A DNA stretch of 64,000 nt from an uncultured Acidimicrobiales bacterium (GTDB lineage Bacteria; Actinomycetota; Acidimicrobiia; Acidimicrobiales; SZUA-35): positions 89,945 to 153,944 of the forward strand of contig CALKZY010000030.1 in assembly GCA_938002965.1 (NCBI GenBank), in the 5' to 3' direction. The notes beneath the pieces are model-generated. The model was not told where the DNA came from. It did not search any database and saw only the letters and a program-made list of their open reading frames with translations. Made by a program: the position numbers and the translations under genes. Shown here piece after piece: positions 26,799 to 35,600 of this stretch; position 1 is the stretch's first letter; the number at the start of each line of letters is the position of its first letter.

Positions 26799-27392
26799 GT
26801 GACAAAGGTTATTGTTGGCGTTTCAATGGTTCTTTCGACGAAGACGTCCGGATCGGGCCCGGCGGGCGCAGTTGCACAGCTGCGCCGGTGGTCACCCACA
26901 CGGTGGCTGGTGGCGGTGATTTGTTCGGTTGCCGTGTCGTTGGCGGTCGGTTTGCCGACTGACGTGATACCGAATCCCGTCTTCGGTCGTCCGGTCCCCG
27001 TCACCTGGTGGTCCTACCCGGTCTTGGTCCTCACCGCCGTCCTGGGCGGCCTGCTGGTTGCAACGTACCTGCAGGACTCCGGTGGTGGGCTGGAACGATT
27101 TCCCGACGAGTTCGATGGGGACTCCGAGCGGACCGCCCGCACCGGAGGCGCAGCCGGACTGCTGTCGGTGTTCGCTGTGGGCTGTCCGGTCTGCAACCAT
27201 CTTGTTGTGTTGGCGGTTGGTGTGACCGGGGCTCGGCAGTGGTTTGAGCCGCTCCAGCCGGTTCTGGCGGCTATGTCGCTGACGCTGCTGGCCTACGCCT
27301 TGGTCGCTCGCCTGACGTCGGCGGCATCGTGCCCGCTTCCCGGTTCCAGACGATCGGCGTTGTCCGGACGAACTGAACGATCTGACCTTTGA
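26799..27392 (+). CDS. Membrane protein with conserved CPVCN motif
   Basis: 197 residues from GTG 26799; an ATG at 26826 would shorten it by nine residues. At least four hydrophobic segments are visible. The core motifs are GLPTDVIPNPVFGRPVPVTW, GGLLVATYLQ, then VGCPVCNHLVVLAVGVTGAR and SCPLPG. Proteins with this exact order recur in actinobacteria and are annotated as unknown. The CPVC pair inside or next to the membrane could bind a metal or act as a thiol redox site. It is divergent from the copper operon, 45 bases from its first gene, so a shared regulator region and a metal-linked role are possible. Confidence 0.72.
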   Translation: MTKVIVGVSMVLSTKTSGSGPAGAVAQLRRWSPTRWLVAVICSVAVSLAVGLPTDVIPNPVFGRPVPVTWWSYPVLVLTAVLGGLLVATYLQDSGGGLERFPDEFDGDSERTARTGGAAGLLSVFAVGCPVCNHLVVLAVGVTGARQWFEPLQPVLAAMSLTLLAYALVARLTSAASCPLPGSRRSALSGRTERSDL

Positions 27393-27408
27393 CCGGCATA
27401 GCCGGGCC

Positions 27409-27903
27409 TCAGCCGTCGAGGTCGATGACCGGAGTGCGGACTTGCAAACCTTCGGCTGTCATCAACTGGAGGGCGGCGGCCCTTGACCATGTGGAGACGG
27501 TGAATCGACCTTTGCGATCAACATCGACGGCTTGCGACTCGCCGTTTGGCTCGACGAGTTCGACAATCGCCCCTGCCGGAGACACCGTACCGGTCAGCCT
27601 GTACGAGCCGTCACCGGTTTCGTCGATGCTCAACTTCAACGAGATGCTTGGCAGATGATACGACAGGTCTCGACGCTGGGGTTCGACGTTGCGTCGCAGT
27701 GCAGGCGCCGCTTCCTCGGTCGAACCTTCTTCCTGCAAGAGAACTTCGAGAGCGGCATCCCATGAAAACGCTCGTTGCGCGCGCGACGCCAGATCTGCCG
27801 GCGGAGGGTCTCGTAGCTCGATGGCCTGCCGGAGTTGTGTCAGCAGCTGGCGATCTGCGTCTTGACTGTCGTTGTCGTCCTCTTGGTCTCTTCGCCCGTT
27901 CAT
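27409..27903 (-). CDS. Small acidic protein paired with ECF sigma factor; candidate anti-sigma or protease substrate
   Basis: 164 residues, ATG at 27903. An N-terminal helical region (LLTQLRQAIELRDPPPADLA, SRAQRAFSWDAALEVLL) is followed by a beta-rich segment resembling a short carboxypeptidase-regulatory-like domain (SIDETGDGSYRLTGTVSPAG, then VELVEPNG and RKGRFTV). The same two-part shape, including the R..F.W beginning, occurs in proteins that I recall sitting next to ECF sigma genes and CHAT or S8 genes in actinobacteria; I cannot check that here. It lies 44 bases downstream of the sigma gene. A role as the sequestering partner of the sigma factor, cut by one of the proteases, is a hypothesis. 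No membrane helix or zinc-binding anti-sigma motif is present. Confidence 0.6.
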   Translation of the reverse strand: MNGRRDQEDDNDSQDADRQLLTQLRQAIELRDPPPADLASRAQRAFSWDAALEVLLQEEGSTEEAAPALRRNVEPQRRDLSYHLPSISLKLSIDETGDGSYRLTGTVSPAGAIVELVEPNGESQAVDVDRKGRFTVSTWSRAAALQLMTAEGLQVRTPVIDLDG

Positions 27904-27947
27904 TTGCGTACCTGCTTTGATTGTCGCCGTTCCGTTTCCACCACCGA

Positions 27948-28517
27948 TCAGGTGGCGGATGAAAGACCGGCTCTCTGTTTGAGGGATTTGAGGCAGCGTT
28001 GACGACTTGGGCCTACATAGCCAACTGACGTTCCAAGGGCTTCGGCGATGTCCTGGTAGCTCATTTCGCTGTTCCAACACATAGCCAGGAGTTGACGGCA
28101 CTGTTCGGACAGCGAATCGTACGCATCCAGGAGGGATTGGTGAAGCTCCGTGAGCTGAGCCATTTGCGACGGGTCTGACTGGCCGGTTGCCGGCAGTTGT
28201 CGTTCCGACATCTCGTCGTAGTCGACGAGTTGCATGTAGCGGTCTCTCTTCCGTCGAGCGGTGATTGCCTCTCGTCTCGTGGTTGTAGCCAGCCAAGCCG
28301 GCAGACCCCGAGGATCTTGGATTGCATGTCCCCGATCCTTCAACTTGAACCAAACCATCTGTGAAACGTCGGCTGCTTCTTCGCGGTCGAGTCCTTGAGT
28401 TCTGGCCCAATGCCAGATAACTCCCGAGAACTCGTCAACCAGGTGCTTCCATGCCTCTTCATCGCCGCTCAGCGCGGCACCGAGGCCATGAGGATCTTCA
28501 GGGTTGATCGGTGGCAC
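27948..28517 (-). CDS. ECF-type RNA polymerase sigma factor
   Basis: 189 residues, GTG start. Region 2 is visible around EEAWKHLVDEFSGVIWHWAR, DREEAADVSQMVWFKL and the promoter-melting part PRGLPAWLATTTRREAI. Region 4 carries the helix-turn-helix (LSEQCRQLLAMCW, SYQDIAEALGTSVGYVGPSR). The protein should direct RNA polymerase to a few promoters under a stress or signal. It lacks any attached sensing domain, so control must come from a partner, and the small protein downstream is the natural candidate. It lies between the S8 peptidase gene (177 bases upstream) and that small protein. Confidence 0.92.
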   Translation of the reverse strand: MPPINPEDPHGLGAALSGDEEAWKHLVDEFSGVIWHWARTQGLDREEAADVSQMVWFKLKDRGHAIQDPRGLPAWLATTTRREAITARRKRDRYMQLVDYDEMSERQLPATGQSDPSQMAQLTELHQSLLDAYDSLSEQCRQLLAMCWNSEMSYQDIAEALGTSVGYVGPSRQRCLKSLKQRAGLSSAT

Positions 28518-28694
28518 AGCGCTTAGGCTAGCACTACTGACTTTGACCGCTGTAAGTGACCGTTTGAGGCACCTGGGCGCTTTGGCAGGCCATCTCCTTC
28601 GTCTGAGTTTCGTTTGCTACTTCAACCACAGCAGACGACAACTACGTCGTGGAAATACATCTTTGCCGACTTTTCAGCATGACGGCTTCCGGAG

Positions 28695-30299
28695 TCAGGG
28701 AGTGGGGGTTTGTTTGCCCACAAGGAGTGCCGGGTCGTAGGAGGCTGTCGTGTTGACCACGGTGCCGAGGCCGTTCCATCGCAGCAGGGTTGGCTCGTCA
28801 ATCAGCTCGTATTTGGCGTAGGCAAGAGCGTCTTTGGCGTCCATCTTCGTTTCGGTCCGTAGACGGTCGGCGGTGCGGGCGATAGTGGCCGCCACCGCTG
28901 GTGCGGCGAACGATGTGCCACTCCAGGAGATCACGGTGTCGTTGCGTCGGGCTCGTTCCACGTCGCTCTTGCGGAGGGTTTCCGCCTTCGGGTCCGACTC
29001 CTGGGCAGCGTCGGCGGAGGTCGCTCGATACGGATCGGGTAGGCGACCAACGATGTCGACGCCGGGTGCGCAGGCGTTGACCCAATGTCCGAAGTTGGTG
29101 AACCAGGCCGGGCCGTAGGGACCGGTGGCTGCGACTCCTACGACTTCAGCCAGAGCAGCCGGGAAGCTTGGGCGACAACTGCGATCGTTGCCGGCTGACG
29201 CCACAACGATCCATCCCTGTTCGGTTAGAGATTTGATGACGCGACGCAACGCCGGTGGCGCCATGTCATCCTCGCTGTACACCCCCAGCGAGAGGCTTAT
29301 GACGCCCGGCCCGTCCGCCTTGTGTCGGTCGGCGAACTCCAGAATGGCTCTGGCGACCGTCACGTCTGTTGTCCAACCCTGATTGGTGACAACGGGCTCT
29401 TGTTCGACAACACACCGCGGGGCGATCCGGTCGATGATGTCGCCGATGAAGGCATGGTGACCGTAGACCGGATCAAGAAAGCCATCCGCGTTCAAGTCAC
29501 CGACATGCTCGGCTGTTTGACGAAGTCCCGGGTAGTCACCACCTTTGTCTCCGAGTTCGGTCAGGTAGTCGTTGATGATGGCGTGTCGTTCGATCAGTGC
29601 CGCTTTCGCCCCGTCGGAGAAGTCCAATGTGTCGAATACACCGACGACGATCGGGCCGTCGTCGACCTTCGGAAGCGTCGGTTGTAGGAAGATGTCTTCG
29701 TCGCGGCCTTTGTCTTTGTCGACGTCAAGGTAGGCGAAGGTGGCTTGGGGAACCCGGGCCAATCGGTCGGCGTCGAGCCTCGACAGGTTCGCGGCGCTGC
29801 AGCCACAATCCCCACGGGGATAGCCCACCAGGTGTGGACTTCCGGTTGGGTGTGGGCTTCCGGTTGGGTTCGCCCGCATTAGACCGTTTGGCATCGGGGC
29901 CGAAGGTCTCGCCGTGTACCCCCTCCGGCTCAGTGCGGTCGTGAACAGCAACTGATCGGGAACGGCCAACAGGTTGTGCCGGCGGAGATGTTTCGCCACA
30001 TCTCGTGCGCTGTTGGCGGCGCCACCTTCGATGTGGATTTCGAGATAACCGGCGGTGACGTCGCGGTTGTCATCACCGCTCGTGGTCCCGTCGATAGCGC
30101 CCGGTGGCGTGGCAATGCTCGCCTTGACGCCCAGCTTCTTGCAGTAGTCGAGCACATCATCGGTCCGAGCCGGATCCTTGTTGCCGTCGTCCAAGTCAAC
30201 GATGACGGATCTCTTTCGGTACGCCACACCGCGCCCGTAGTAGTCGGTGCCAACGTCGATTGGAGCCAGGTAGTCGCTGTTCGACGCCTGATCAGACAT
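28695..30299 (-). CDS. Subtilisin-like serine peptidase (S8) linked to CHAT module
   Basis: 534 residues from the ATG at 30299. The first 200 residues are not protease; they include VIVDLDDGNKDPARTDDVLD and GYLEIHIEGGAANSARDVAK, perhaps a pro- or targeting domain. The catalytic triad is Asp223 (VVGVFDTLDF), His281 or 282 (YGHHAFIG) and Ser463 in SGTSFAAPAVAA, with the oxyanion Asn in SAGNDRS. The motifs around Asp and His are not the textbook DTG and HGTH, so this is a divergent branch. There is no signal peptide, so it is probably cytoplasmic. It is divergent from the TPR-CHAT gene across 61 bases and upstream of the sigma gene, suggesting one regulatory circuit. Confidence 0.88.
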   Translation of the reverse strand: MSDQASNSDYLAPIDVGTDYYGRGVAYRKRSVIVDLDDGNKDPARTDDVLDYCKKLGVKASIATPPGAIDGTTSGDDNRDVTAGYLEIHIEGGAANSARDVAKHLRRHNLLAVPDQLLFTTALSRRGYTARPSAPMPNGLMRANPTGSPHPTGSPHLVGYPRGDCGCSAANLSRLDADRLARVPQATFAYLDVDKDKGRDEDIFLQPTLPKVDDGPIVVGVFDTLDFSDGAKAALIERHAIINDYLTELGDKGGDYPGLRQTAEHVGDLNADGFLDPVYGHHAFIGDIIDRIAPRCVVEQEPVVTNQGWTTDVTVARAILEFADRHKADGPGVISLSLGVYSEDDMAPPALRRVIKSLTEQGWIVVASAGNDRSCRPSFPAALAEVVGVAATGPYGPAWFTNFGHWVNACAPGVDIVGRLPDPYRATSADAAQESDPKAETLRKSDVERARRNDTVISWSGTSFAAPAVAATIARTADRLRTETKMDAKDALAYAKYELIDEPTLLRWNGLGTVVNTTASYDPALLVGKQTPTP

Positions 30300-30319
30300 A
30301 GTGTTCCCCCATATAGTCC

Positions 30320-30359
30320 CTCGGTTTTGTTGCTCGGCAGTGGGTGGACGGAAACCGAG
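30320..30359. promoter_or_regulatory. 8-bp inverted repeat in the divergent promoter of the S8 and TPR-CHAT genes
   Basis: CTCGGTTT at 30320-30327 and its exact complement AAACCGAG at 30352-30359 are separated by 24 bases. The right arm ends one base before the ATG of the TPR-CHAT gene, and the left arm lies 20 bases from the start of the S8 gene. It could be a shared operator or an RNA hairpin at the TPR-CHAT start. No clear -10/-35 pair was found for either gene. Confidence 0.4.
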
Positions 30360-30360
30360 C

Positions 30361-33216
30361 ATGCAAAAATACAAACTTATGCCCCTGACGGTCGCCGAAC
30401 AAGCAGTGCAGTTGGCCAAATCGGTTCCGCGTCGCGCCATCGAGTTGGCGCAAGGCGTCCTGGACGGTGACGTCGACAGCCACGAGAGAGCGACGGCACT
30501 ATGGGCCGTCGGTCAGGCACAACATGAACTCGGCGAAAATGTGCAGGCGCTTGACTCGTTGCGGATGGCTGTTGAGCAAACGGTTGATCCACTGCGCTCG
30601 CGAATCGAAGTCACAACAGCGGCAATCGAATCCGCTGTCGGTATGCCGTCGGCCGCCATGGATCGTCTTGGCAGACTCGCCGAGCATCACGAGCCCGGCA
30701 TCGCCGGGCTGGCCAAATCGCAGCGAGGCCTCATCAAGCTGTATGGCGGTGACGGGACAGCAGCGTTGGTTGACCTCGAAGAATCACTGCCGCTACTGGA
30801 GGCGGCTGGAACGGAGCAAGCGGCTCTGGCCCGCGTGCGGAGCAATGTAGGATTTTGTCTGATTGTCCTCGGTCGCTATCAGGCCGCGGTGAGAGATCTC
30901 GGCCAAGCGGTGATCGACGCTCACGACACTGGACAGGACACGGTGGCGGCTGCAGCCAGGCAGAATCTCGGTTTCGCCCAGGCTCAACTCGGCAATCTGC
31001 CCAGCGCCTTGCAATCGCTGGAGGACGCCCGGCGTCAATACCAGGCATTGGGCGATCCGTCGCGAGGTTTGACCGGCCTCTACGACGATCTGGCTGAGAC
31101 GTATCGGTTGGCCGGGCTCACGCAGGACGCCGTCCGCTACTCGCGGGTCGGCTCATGGACGGCTCGACAGGGGGACAACATCGAACGGCAGGCCGAAGCC
31201 GAGTATCGGCGGGCGGTATGCCTGCTGGAGCACGGCAACAGGAAAGCGGCTGCCGATGCGGCGGGTCGAGCCGCCGCACTGTTCGATCGGAGTGGGCGGC
31301 GGTTGTGGAGGCAGCGGGCCGAACTTATCGCTGTCGAAGCCTCGACCTTGCCCGACGTGGCGACGGGCCTAGCCCCTGGTTTGGTTGAACGAATTTCGAA
31401 TCTTGCAGGAGATCTCGTCACCCGTGGGCATACCAACGAACCACGAAGTCTTGTCAATCGTGCCGTTCATCGCCTGATTGACGAGGGCCGGGCTGACGAG
31501 GCTCAGACCCTGATTGATCACCATGACATCCCTCTGGCTGAGACCGGTGGTGAGCTCGCTTCCGAGTCGGTTCTTGACCGACTCGAATTGCAGTATCGTG
31601 CCGCTCTGATCGCTGTCCTGGATCAGAAACCGCTCGAGCGACCACTGGCGGAAGCCCGCTGGTTGGTGACTGAGCACAATCTGACCTTGGGTGATCAAGA
31701 ACTTCGGGCCGGAGCGGCTCGCCTGACCGACCGGTTCCGGTCGCTGGCGGTTCGCAGTGCTCTCGGTGGCGGGTGGGACGCCGTTCTCGGAAGTGCCCCC
31801 GACGGTGGGCCGAGTGATGAGACTCATGACGACGCCAACCGCAAGGCGATGGCCGTGCTGCTGGCGGAAGAGGAATGGCGGGCAATCTCCTTGACGTTGC
31901 CGCGGGCAGTGGCTGCCACCGATGACGAAACGACCCAGCTGCTGGTGGAACTCCGACAAACGAATCGAATCGAATCGAACAGCATTCACCCGTCCTCGGA
32001 CCCGGCCTCAGGCTCAGGCCCAGGCTCGGACAGCGTTGATTCGGACAGCGTTGACTCACGGCGAGCCGAGTTGGAAGACCAACTACGGTTGCGGTCGATG
32101 ACGGCCAATCCGAACGACTCGCTTCAGAAGCCATCATCGACAGCTGTCGGTCGTCAGGCGTTGGATCGATCATTTATCGAGCGGACGGTCAGCCAGCTCG
32201 ACGGAGCGGTAACCGTTGAGTGGATCGAGCATCACGGTCAGTTGATCGGCGTTCGGATCGCCCCCGACGGTTCAATGCGACTGTGGCCGGCGGGAACCGT
32301 AGCCGCTGCCGAACGTCTGGCTCGGTTCGTTCACCAGTCACTCGGCGACATCAATGCCACAACCGACACCGACGCCGCACGATCGAGCCTGGCCGACCTT
32401 TTTGACGACTGCGCCGACTTGCAGACATGTCTCTGGCCCGACCAGCCGGATCCGTGGCTAGACGGCGAGACCGGTTACGGCGTCAGGCCGATGGTGCTTT
32501 CGCCTCCATCTGCACTCATGGCTTTGCCTTGGCGTCTCATCGCCGGCTCACCGAGGGCGCCCGCCGATGTGACCCTCACCCCGAGTATTGCCTTTTGGCG
32601 GCGTGTGGAACTTGAAAGGTCGCCGGACGATTCGCTTTTCGACACAGCGGCCGTGGTCACCGGACCCGGACTGCTTGGTGTAGGAGCCGACGAAGCGGTG
32701 GTCAAACGGGTCCTGCCTCATAGTGACGTGGTCGAATCTGGGAATGCGAACTGCGAGCGGGTCAAAGAGATTTTGACGTCAGCCCGTTTTGTTCACCTGG
32801 CGTGTCACGGGCGGTTTCGACCCGAGAGCCCTCGGTTCTCATCGTTGACCATGGCCGACGGTCCGCTCACCCTGTTTGAATTGGATTGGCTTGAACGTGT
32901 CCCCGATCTGGTGATGTTGGCTGCCTGCGACTCGGGCAAGGTGAGTGCTCGACCTGGCGGCGAGCTTCTTGGCACGGCGCCGGCCATGTTGGCGGCCGGG
33001 GCCAGCACTGTCATCGCCCCGATTTGTCCGGTTCGCGATCACGAGGTTTCGGAGGCTCTCGTCCCCTTCTACGAGGCTTTGGCTCAAGGACCGTCGGCGG
33101 CTGCCCAGGCCATGGATCTGGCATTCACAGGTGAACGGCCGGAAGTGGTGGCCACCGCCGCGTCGTTCCAAGTGGTGGGAGCCAGTTTGCGATTTGGATC
33201 CGGGCCTCGGGAGTAG
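30361..33216 (+). CDS. TPR-CHAT cysteine protease
   Basis: 951 residues from the ATG at 30361; an ATG at 30379 is an alternative start. Residues about 20-310 are tetratricopeptide-like helical repeats (ALWAVGQAQHELGENVQALD, RSNVGFCLIVLGRYQAAVRD, ARQNLGFAQAQLGNLPSALQ, and others). A middle helical and Ser/Asp-rich linker follows (about 545-575). The CHAT caspase-like domain takes up the last 260 residues, with catalytic His816 in VHLACHGRF and Cys856 in LAACDSG, plus the usual ELLGTAPAMLAAGASTVIAP block. There is no signal peptide or membrane helix, so it is cytoplasmic. It should be an inducible, target-specific protease; the trigger bound by the TPR part is unknown. The divergent S8 peptidase and the sigma gene pair form the likely circuit. 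Confidence 0.92.
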   Translation: MQKYKLMPLTVAEQAVQLAKSVPRRAIELAQGVLDGDVDSHERATALWAVGQAQHELGENVQALDSLRMAVEQTVDPLRSRIEVTTAAIESAVGMPSAAMDRLGRLAEHHEPGIAGLAKSQRGLIKLYGGDGTAALVDLEESLPLLEAAGTEQAALARVRSNVGFCLIVLGRYQAAVRDLGQAVIDAHDTGQDTVAAAARQNLGFAQAQLGNLPSALQSLEDARRQYQALGDPSRGLTGLYDDLAETYRLAGLTQDAVRYSRVGSWTARQGDNIERQAEAEYRRAVCLLEHGNRKAAADAAGRAAALFDRSGRRLWRQRAELIAVEASTLPDVATGLAPGLVERISNLAGDLVTRGHTNEPRSLVNRAVHRLIDEGRADEAQTLIDHHDIPLAETGGELASESVLDRLELQYRAALIAVLDQKPLERPLAEARWLVTEHNLTLGDQELRAGAARLTDRFRSLAVRSALGGGWDAVLGSAPDGGPSDETHDDANRKAMAVLLAEEEWRAISLTLPRAVAATDDETTQLLVELRQTNRIESNSIHPSSDPASGSGPGSDSVDSDSVDSRRAELEDQLRLRSMTANPNDSLQKPSSTAVGRQALDRSFIERTVSQLDGAVTVEWIEHHGQLIGVRIAPDGSMRLWPAGTVAAAERLARFVHQSLGDINATTDTDAARSSLADLFDDCADLQTCLWPDQPDPWLDGETGYGVRPMVLSPPSALMALPWRLIAGSPRAPADVTLTPSIAFWRRVELERSPDDSLFDTAAVVTGPGLLGVGADEAVVKRVLPHSDVVESGNANCERVKEILTSARFVHLACHGRFRPESPRFSSLTMADGPLTLFELDWLERVPDLVMLAACDSGKVSARPGGELLGTAPAMLAAGASTVIAPICPVRDHEVSEALVPFYEALAQGPSAAAQAMDLAFTGERPEVVATAASFQVVGASLRFGSGPRE

Positions 33217-33249
33217 ACCCGACTCCGACTTCGTCTCAGACACCCGAGG

Positions 33250-34503
33250 TCAGGTTCTGAGGATGAGGTCCACCAACTTGCCGGCTTCGATTTCACTGTC
33301 GAACTCAGCGAGCACCTTTTTGCGGCCCGCTACTCCTAGTTCAGTGCGCAGAATCGGGTCGGCGGCCAAGCGAATGATGGCCTCGCTCAGACTCTGGATA
33401 TCGGTTGGGGGCACGACCAATCCGGTTTCGCCGTGCACGACCAGTTCGGGAACCCCGGCGATGCCGGTGCTTACGACCGGTAACTCGGATGCCATGGCCT
33501 CCATGAGGACCACCGGAAGGCCTTCGGAAAAGCTGGGCAGGACAAAGATATCTGCGTCGGCCAACAGTCCGGCCACCTCGGCCGGGGACCGAGAACCGAC
33601 GAACGAGACCTGTGACCCCAAGCCCAATTCCGTCGCTTCCCGTTCGAACATGACTCGGTCCGGTCCGTCCCCAACCACCGTCAACGACAGCTCCGGCTGA
33701 AGCGGTGAGGTGTTGAGTTGATGTAGCGCTCGCAGCAGAACGGTCACGCCTTTGCCGGCCACGAGCCGACCGACGAAGATCAGTCGGCCCCCGTCTCCTC
33801 TGCTTCCCGACGCGGCGTTACTGATCGCCTGATACCGGTTGGGTTGTACACCACAGTGGACCACGTGCAGTTTGGTGAAATCGGCGTTGTCGGCGAAGAC
33901 GGCGGCTTGGCTGCGGGCGTAGTTGCTAATGGCAACAACAAAGGCCGCACGCCTGATCTTCTCGTCCAAACGCCAGGTGTACGGTTCGAAGAAGATTGCG
34001 GCGCCGTGAATGGTGAAGCTGAACGGAACGTCGGTAATGGTGGCCGCCAACATGGCCACGGTGCAGCTCGAGTCGGCCAGGTGGTTGTGGAGGTGCTGAA
34101 TGCCTCGACGTTCGAGTTCGTCGGCCAGTAGAACCGCTTCCAGCAGGTAAAACAGTTGATACAACGTACCTTTAGTTCCCGGTCGGCGAGTGGCCCAGGC
34201 CAGTCGGGTTGCGGCCGCCAACCGCCTCGGTCGTCGAAGCAACAACCGCAGCAGGCTGGTGGCGAGCCGTGGTGAGCGGGCCAACTCCAAAAGGTACGTG
34301 GTGTCGACGTACGGGTTGGCCGGGGTATCGGTTGAGTCTTCGGCGTCGATCCGGGTATCGATGCCGGGGCGCCGAACCGAGAAGGCGTGAACCGAAATTC
34401 CCCGTTTGGTCAGTCCGACTATCTCCCGGCGAATCCACGTGTCGGTGACACGAGGGAACTCACCGGTGAGGTAGGCGACGACCTTTCGGGGCGTGGACTC
34501 CAC
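33250..34503 (-). CDS. Glycosyltransferase, family GT4
   Basis: 417 residues, GTG start overlapping the stop of the upstream epimerase by one base. GT-B fold: FPRVTDTWIRREIVGL at the N-terminus (the acceptor-binding motif of the colanic-acid WcaL-type group), HNHLADSS and SFTIHGA in the first domain, then LIFVGRLVAGKGVTVLLRAL and the donor-site E-x7-E in SFSEGLPVVLMEAM. It should transfer a sugar from a nucleotide donor to a growing exopolysaccharide or glycolipid at the inner face of the membrane. It is the last gene of a three-gene leftward operon with a dehydrogenase and an epimerase. Confidence 0.92.
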   Translation of the reverse strand: MESTPRKVVAYLTGEFPRVTDTWIRREIVGLTKRGISVHAFSVRRPGIDTRIDAEDSTDTPANPYVDTTYLLELARSPRLATSLLRLLLRRPRRLAAATRLAWATRRPGTKGTLYQLFYLLEAVLLADELERRGIQHLHNHLADSSCTVAMLAATITDVPFSFTIHGAAIFFEPYTWRLDEKIRRAAFVVAISNYARSQAAVFADNADFTKLHVVHCGVQPNRYQAISNAASGSRGDGGRLIFVGRLVAGKGVTVLLRALHQLNTSPLQPELSLTVVGDGPDRVMFEREATELGLGSQVSFVGSRSPAEVAGLLADADIFVLPSFSEGLPVVLMEAMASELPVVSTGIAGVPELVVHGETGLVVPPTDIQSLSEAIIRLAADPILRTELGVAGRKKVLAEFDSEIEAGKLVDLILRT

Positions 34504-35600
34504 TAGTGGAATGTGGCTTCCAACTCGGACTGTTCAACTGCGACGCTGGCCTCGATTGCTTCGGACAGGTTGTATCGGGGTGACCAGTTCAGCAGTCGTT
34601 TGGCTCGGGCGTTGGTGTACCTCAGCGGTTTGAAGCGGGCGTGGAGTCGGTCGGGGACGAACAGTCCGGGAAACTTGGCCCGTCCGCCCAGCAGGTGCCG
34701 GTTGGCGGCCTTGATGCCCGAGGCGAAGGCGTTCATCACCGGCCACGGGATCGTGACCGTCGGCGGTGTCGCCCGGCGATCCGCCACCTCTTCAACGTAG
34801 GTGTTCTGAGTGGGAAGGTCGTCGTCGACGATGTTGATGATCTCGCCGGACAGAATTGAGTTTGGTTGCGACAGGTGCTCGGCGGCCAGCACGATCGCTT
34901 CGGCACAGTTCTCCACATAAGTGAGAGGAAGCGTGGCGTTGTTGCCGATGCGGAGGAAGCGGGGGCCGAAGTCGGAACCCAGAAGGGCGTGCCATAGGTT
35001 GTTCGGGCCGTAAATCATGCCGGGTCGAAGAATGACCACGTTGTTGCCCTGCTCAGCGAAGTCTTGATAGAGGCGTTCCTGAATCAATTTGGTTCGGGCG
35101 TATTCGTCGCGAAGGACAGGATTGCGATCGATCGGCGACCGTTCATCGATGGTCTCACCTGGTGCGATGTTCAGGTAGTCGTAGACCGAGAAGGTGCTGA
35201 TGGCCACGAGGTTCTTGATTCCGGCGACGGTCATGGCGTTGAGCAGGTTCTCGGTGCCGACGACGGTCCCGGCGAACTGACTGTGGAAGTCGCCTTCCTT
35301 GGTGGCGGCGAGATGCACCACTGTGCTGACCCCGGCCAATGACTCGGCGATACCACTGGCGGACCGAAGGTCGATCGTGGCCTGGTCTGTGGCGGCCGGC
35401 AGATGATCGCCCGCTGTGCCCCGGCGACTCGTTGCTGTTGTAGGGTGGCCCCTTCTTTGGGCCTCGGCGACGACGGCCCGACCAACAAAACCGGTTCCCC
35501 CGGTTATGTATAGTTTCGCCGGTGCCGGTTCGGGCTGTGGCGCGCGGCGTGGCGTAGCGTCAGGTTTCTGGTCGGCAATGGTTGACATCACGCTACTCAC
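34503..35600 (-). CDS. NAD-dependent epimerase/dehydratase
   Basis: 365 residues. The GTG at 35600 overlaps the upstream stop by four bases, and an ATG at 35588 is the alternative. Extended SDR: nucleotide site YITGGTGFVGRA with a following Arg-rich loop that could accept NADP, VVHLAATKEGDF, Ser/Thr in AISTFSVYDY, catalytic YARTK, and VILRPGMIYGP. The protein probably alters a nucleotide-sugar or a lipid-linked sugar for the glycosyltransferase encoded next. It sits between that gene and an oxidoreductase, with overlaps on both sides, which marks a tight operon. The N-terminal 30 residues are a Pro-rich disordered lead. Confidence 0.9.
   Translation of the reverse strand: MSSVMSTIADQKPDATPRRAPQPEPAPAKLYITGGTGFVGRAVVAEAQRRGHPTTATSRRGTAGDHLPAATDQATIDLRSASGIAESLAGVSTVVHLAATKEGDFHSQFAGTVVGTENLLNAMTVAGIKNLVAISTFSVYDYLNIAPGETIDERSPIDRNPVLRDEYARTKLIQERLYQDFAEQGNNVVILRPGMIYGPNNLWHALLGSDFGPRFLRIGNNATLPLTYVENCAEAIVLAAEHLSQPNSILSGEIINIVDDDLPTQNTYVEEVADRRATPPTVTIPWPVMNAFASGIKAANRHLLGGRAKFPGLFVPDRLHARFKPLRYTNARAKRLLNWSPRYNLSEAIEASVAVEQSELEATFH

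Noticed and set aside
27409..33216. Type III-E CRISPR system at the TPR-CHAT locus
   Set aside because: No Cas7-11/gRAMP gene, Cas1/Cas2 or CRISPR repeats occur anywhere in the window; only the protease-sigma half is similar.
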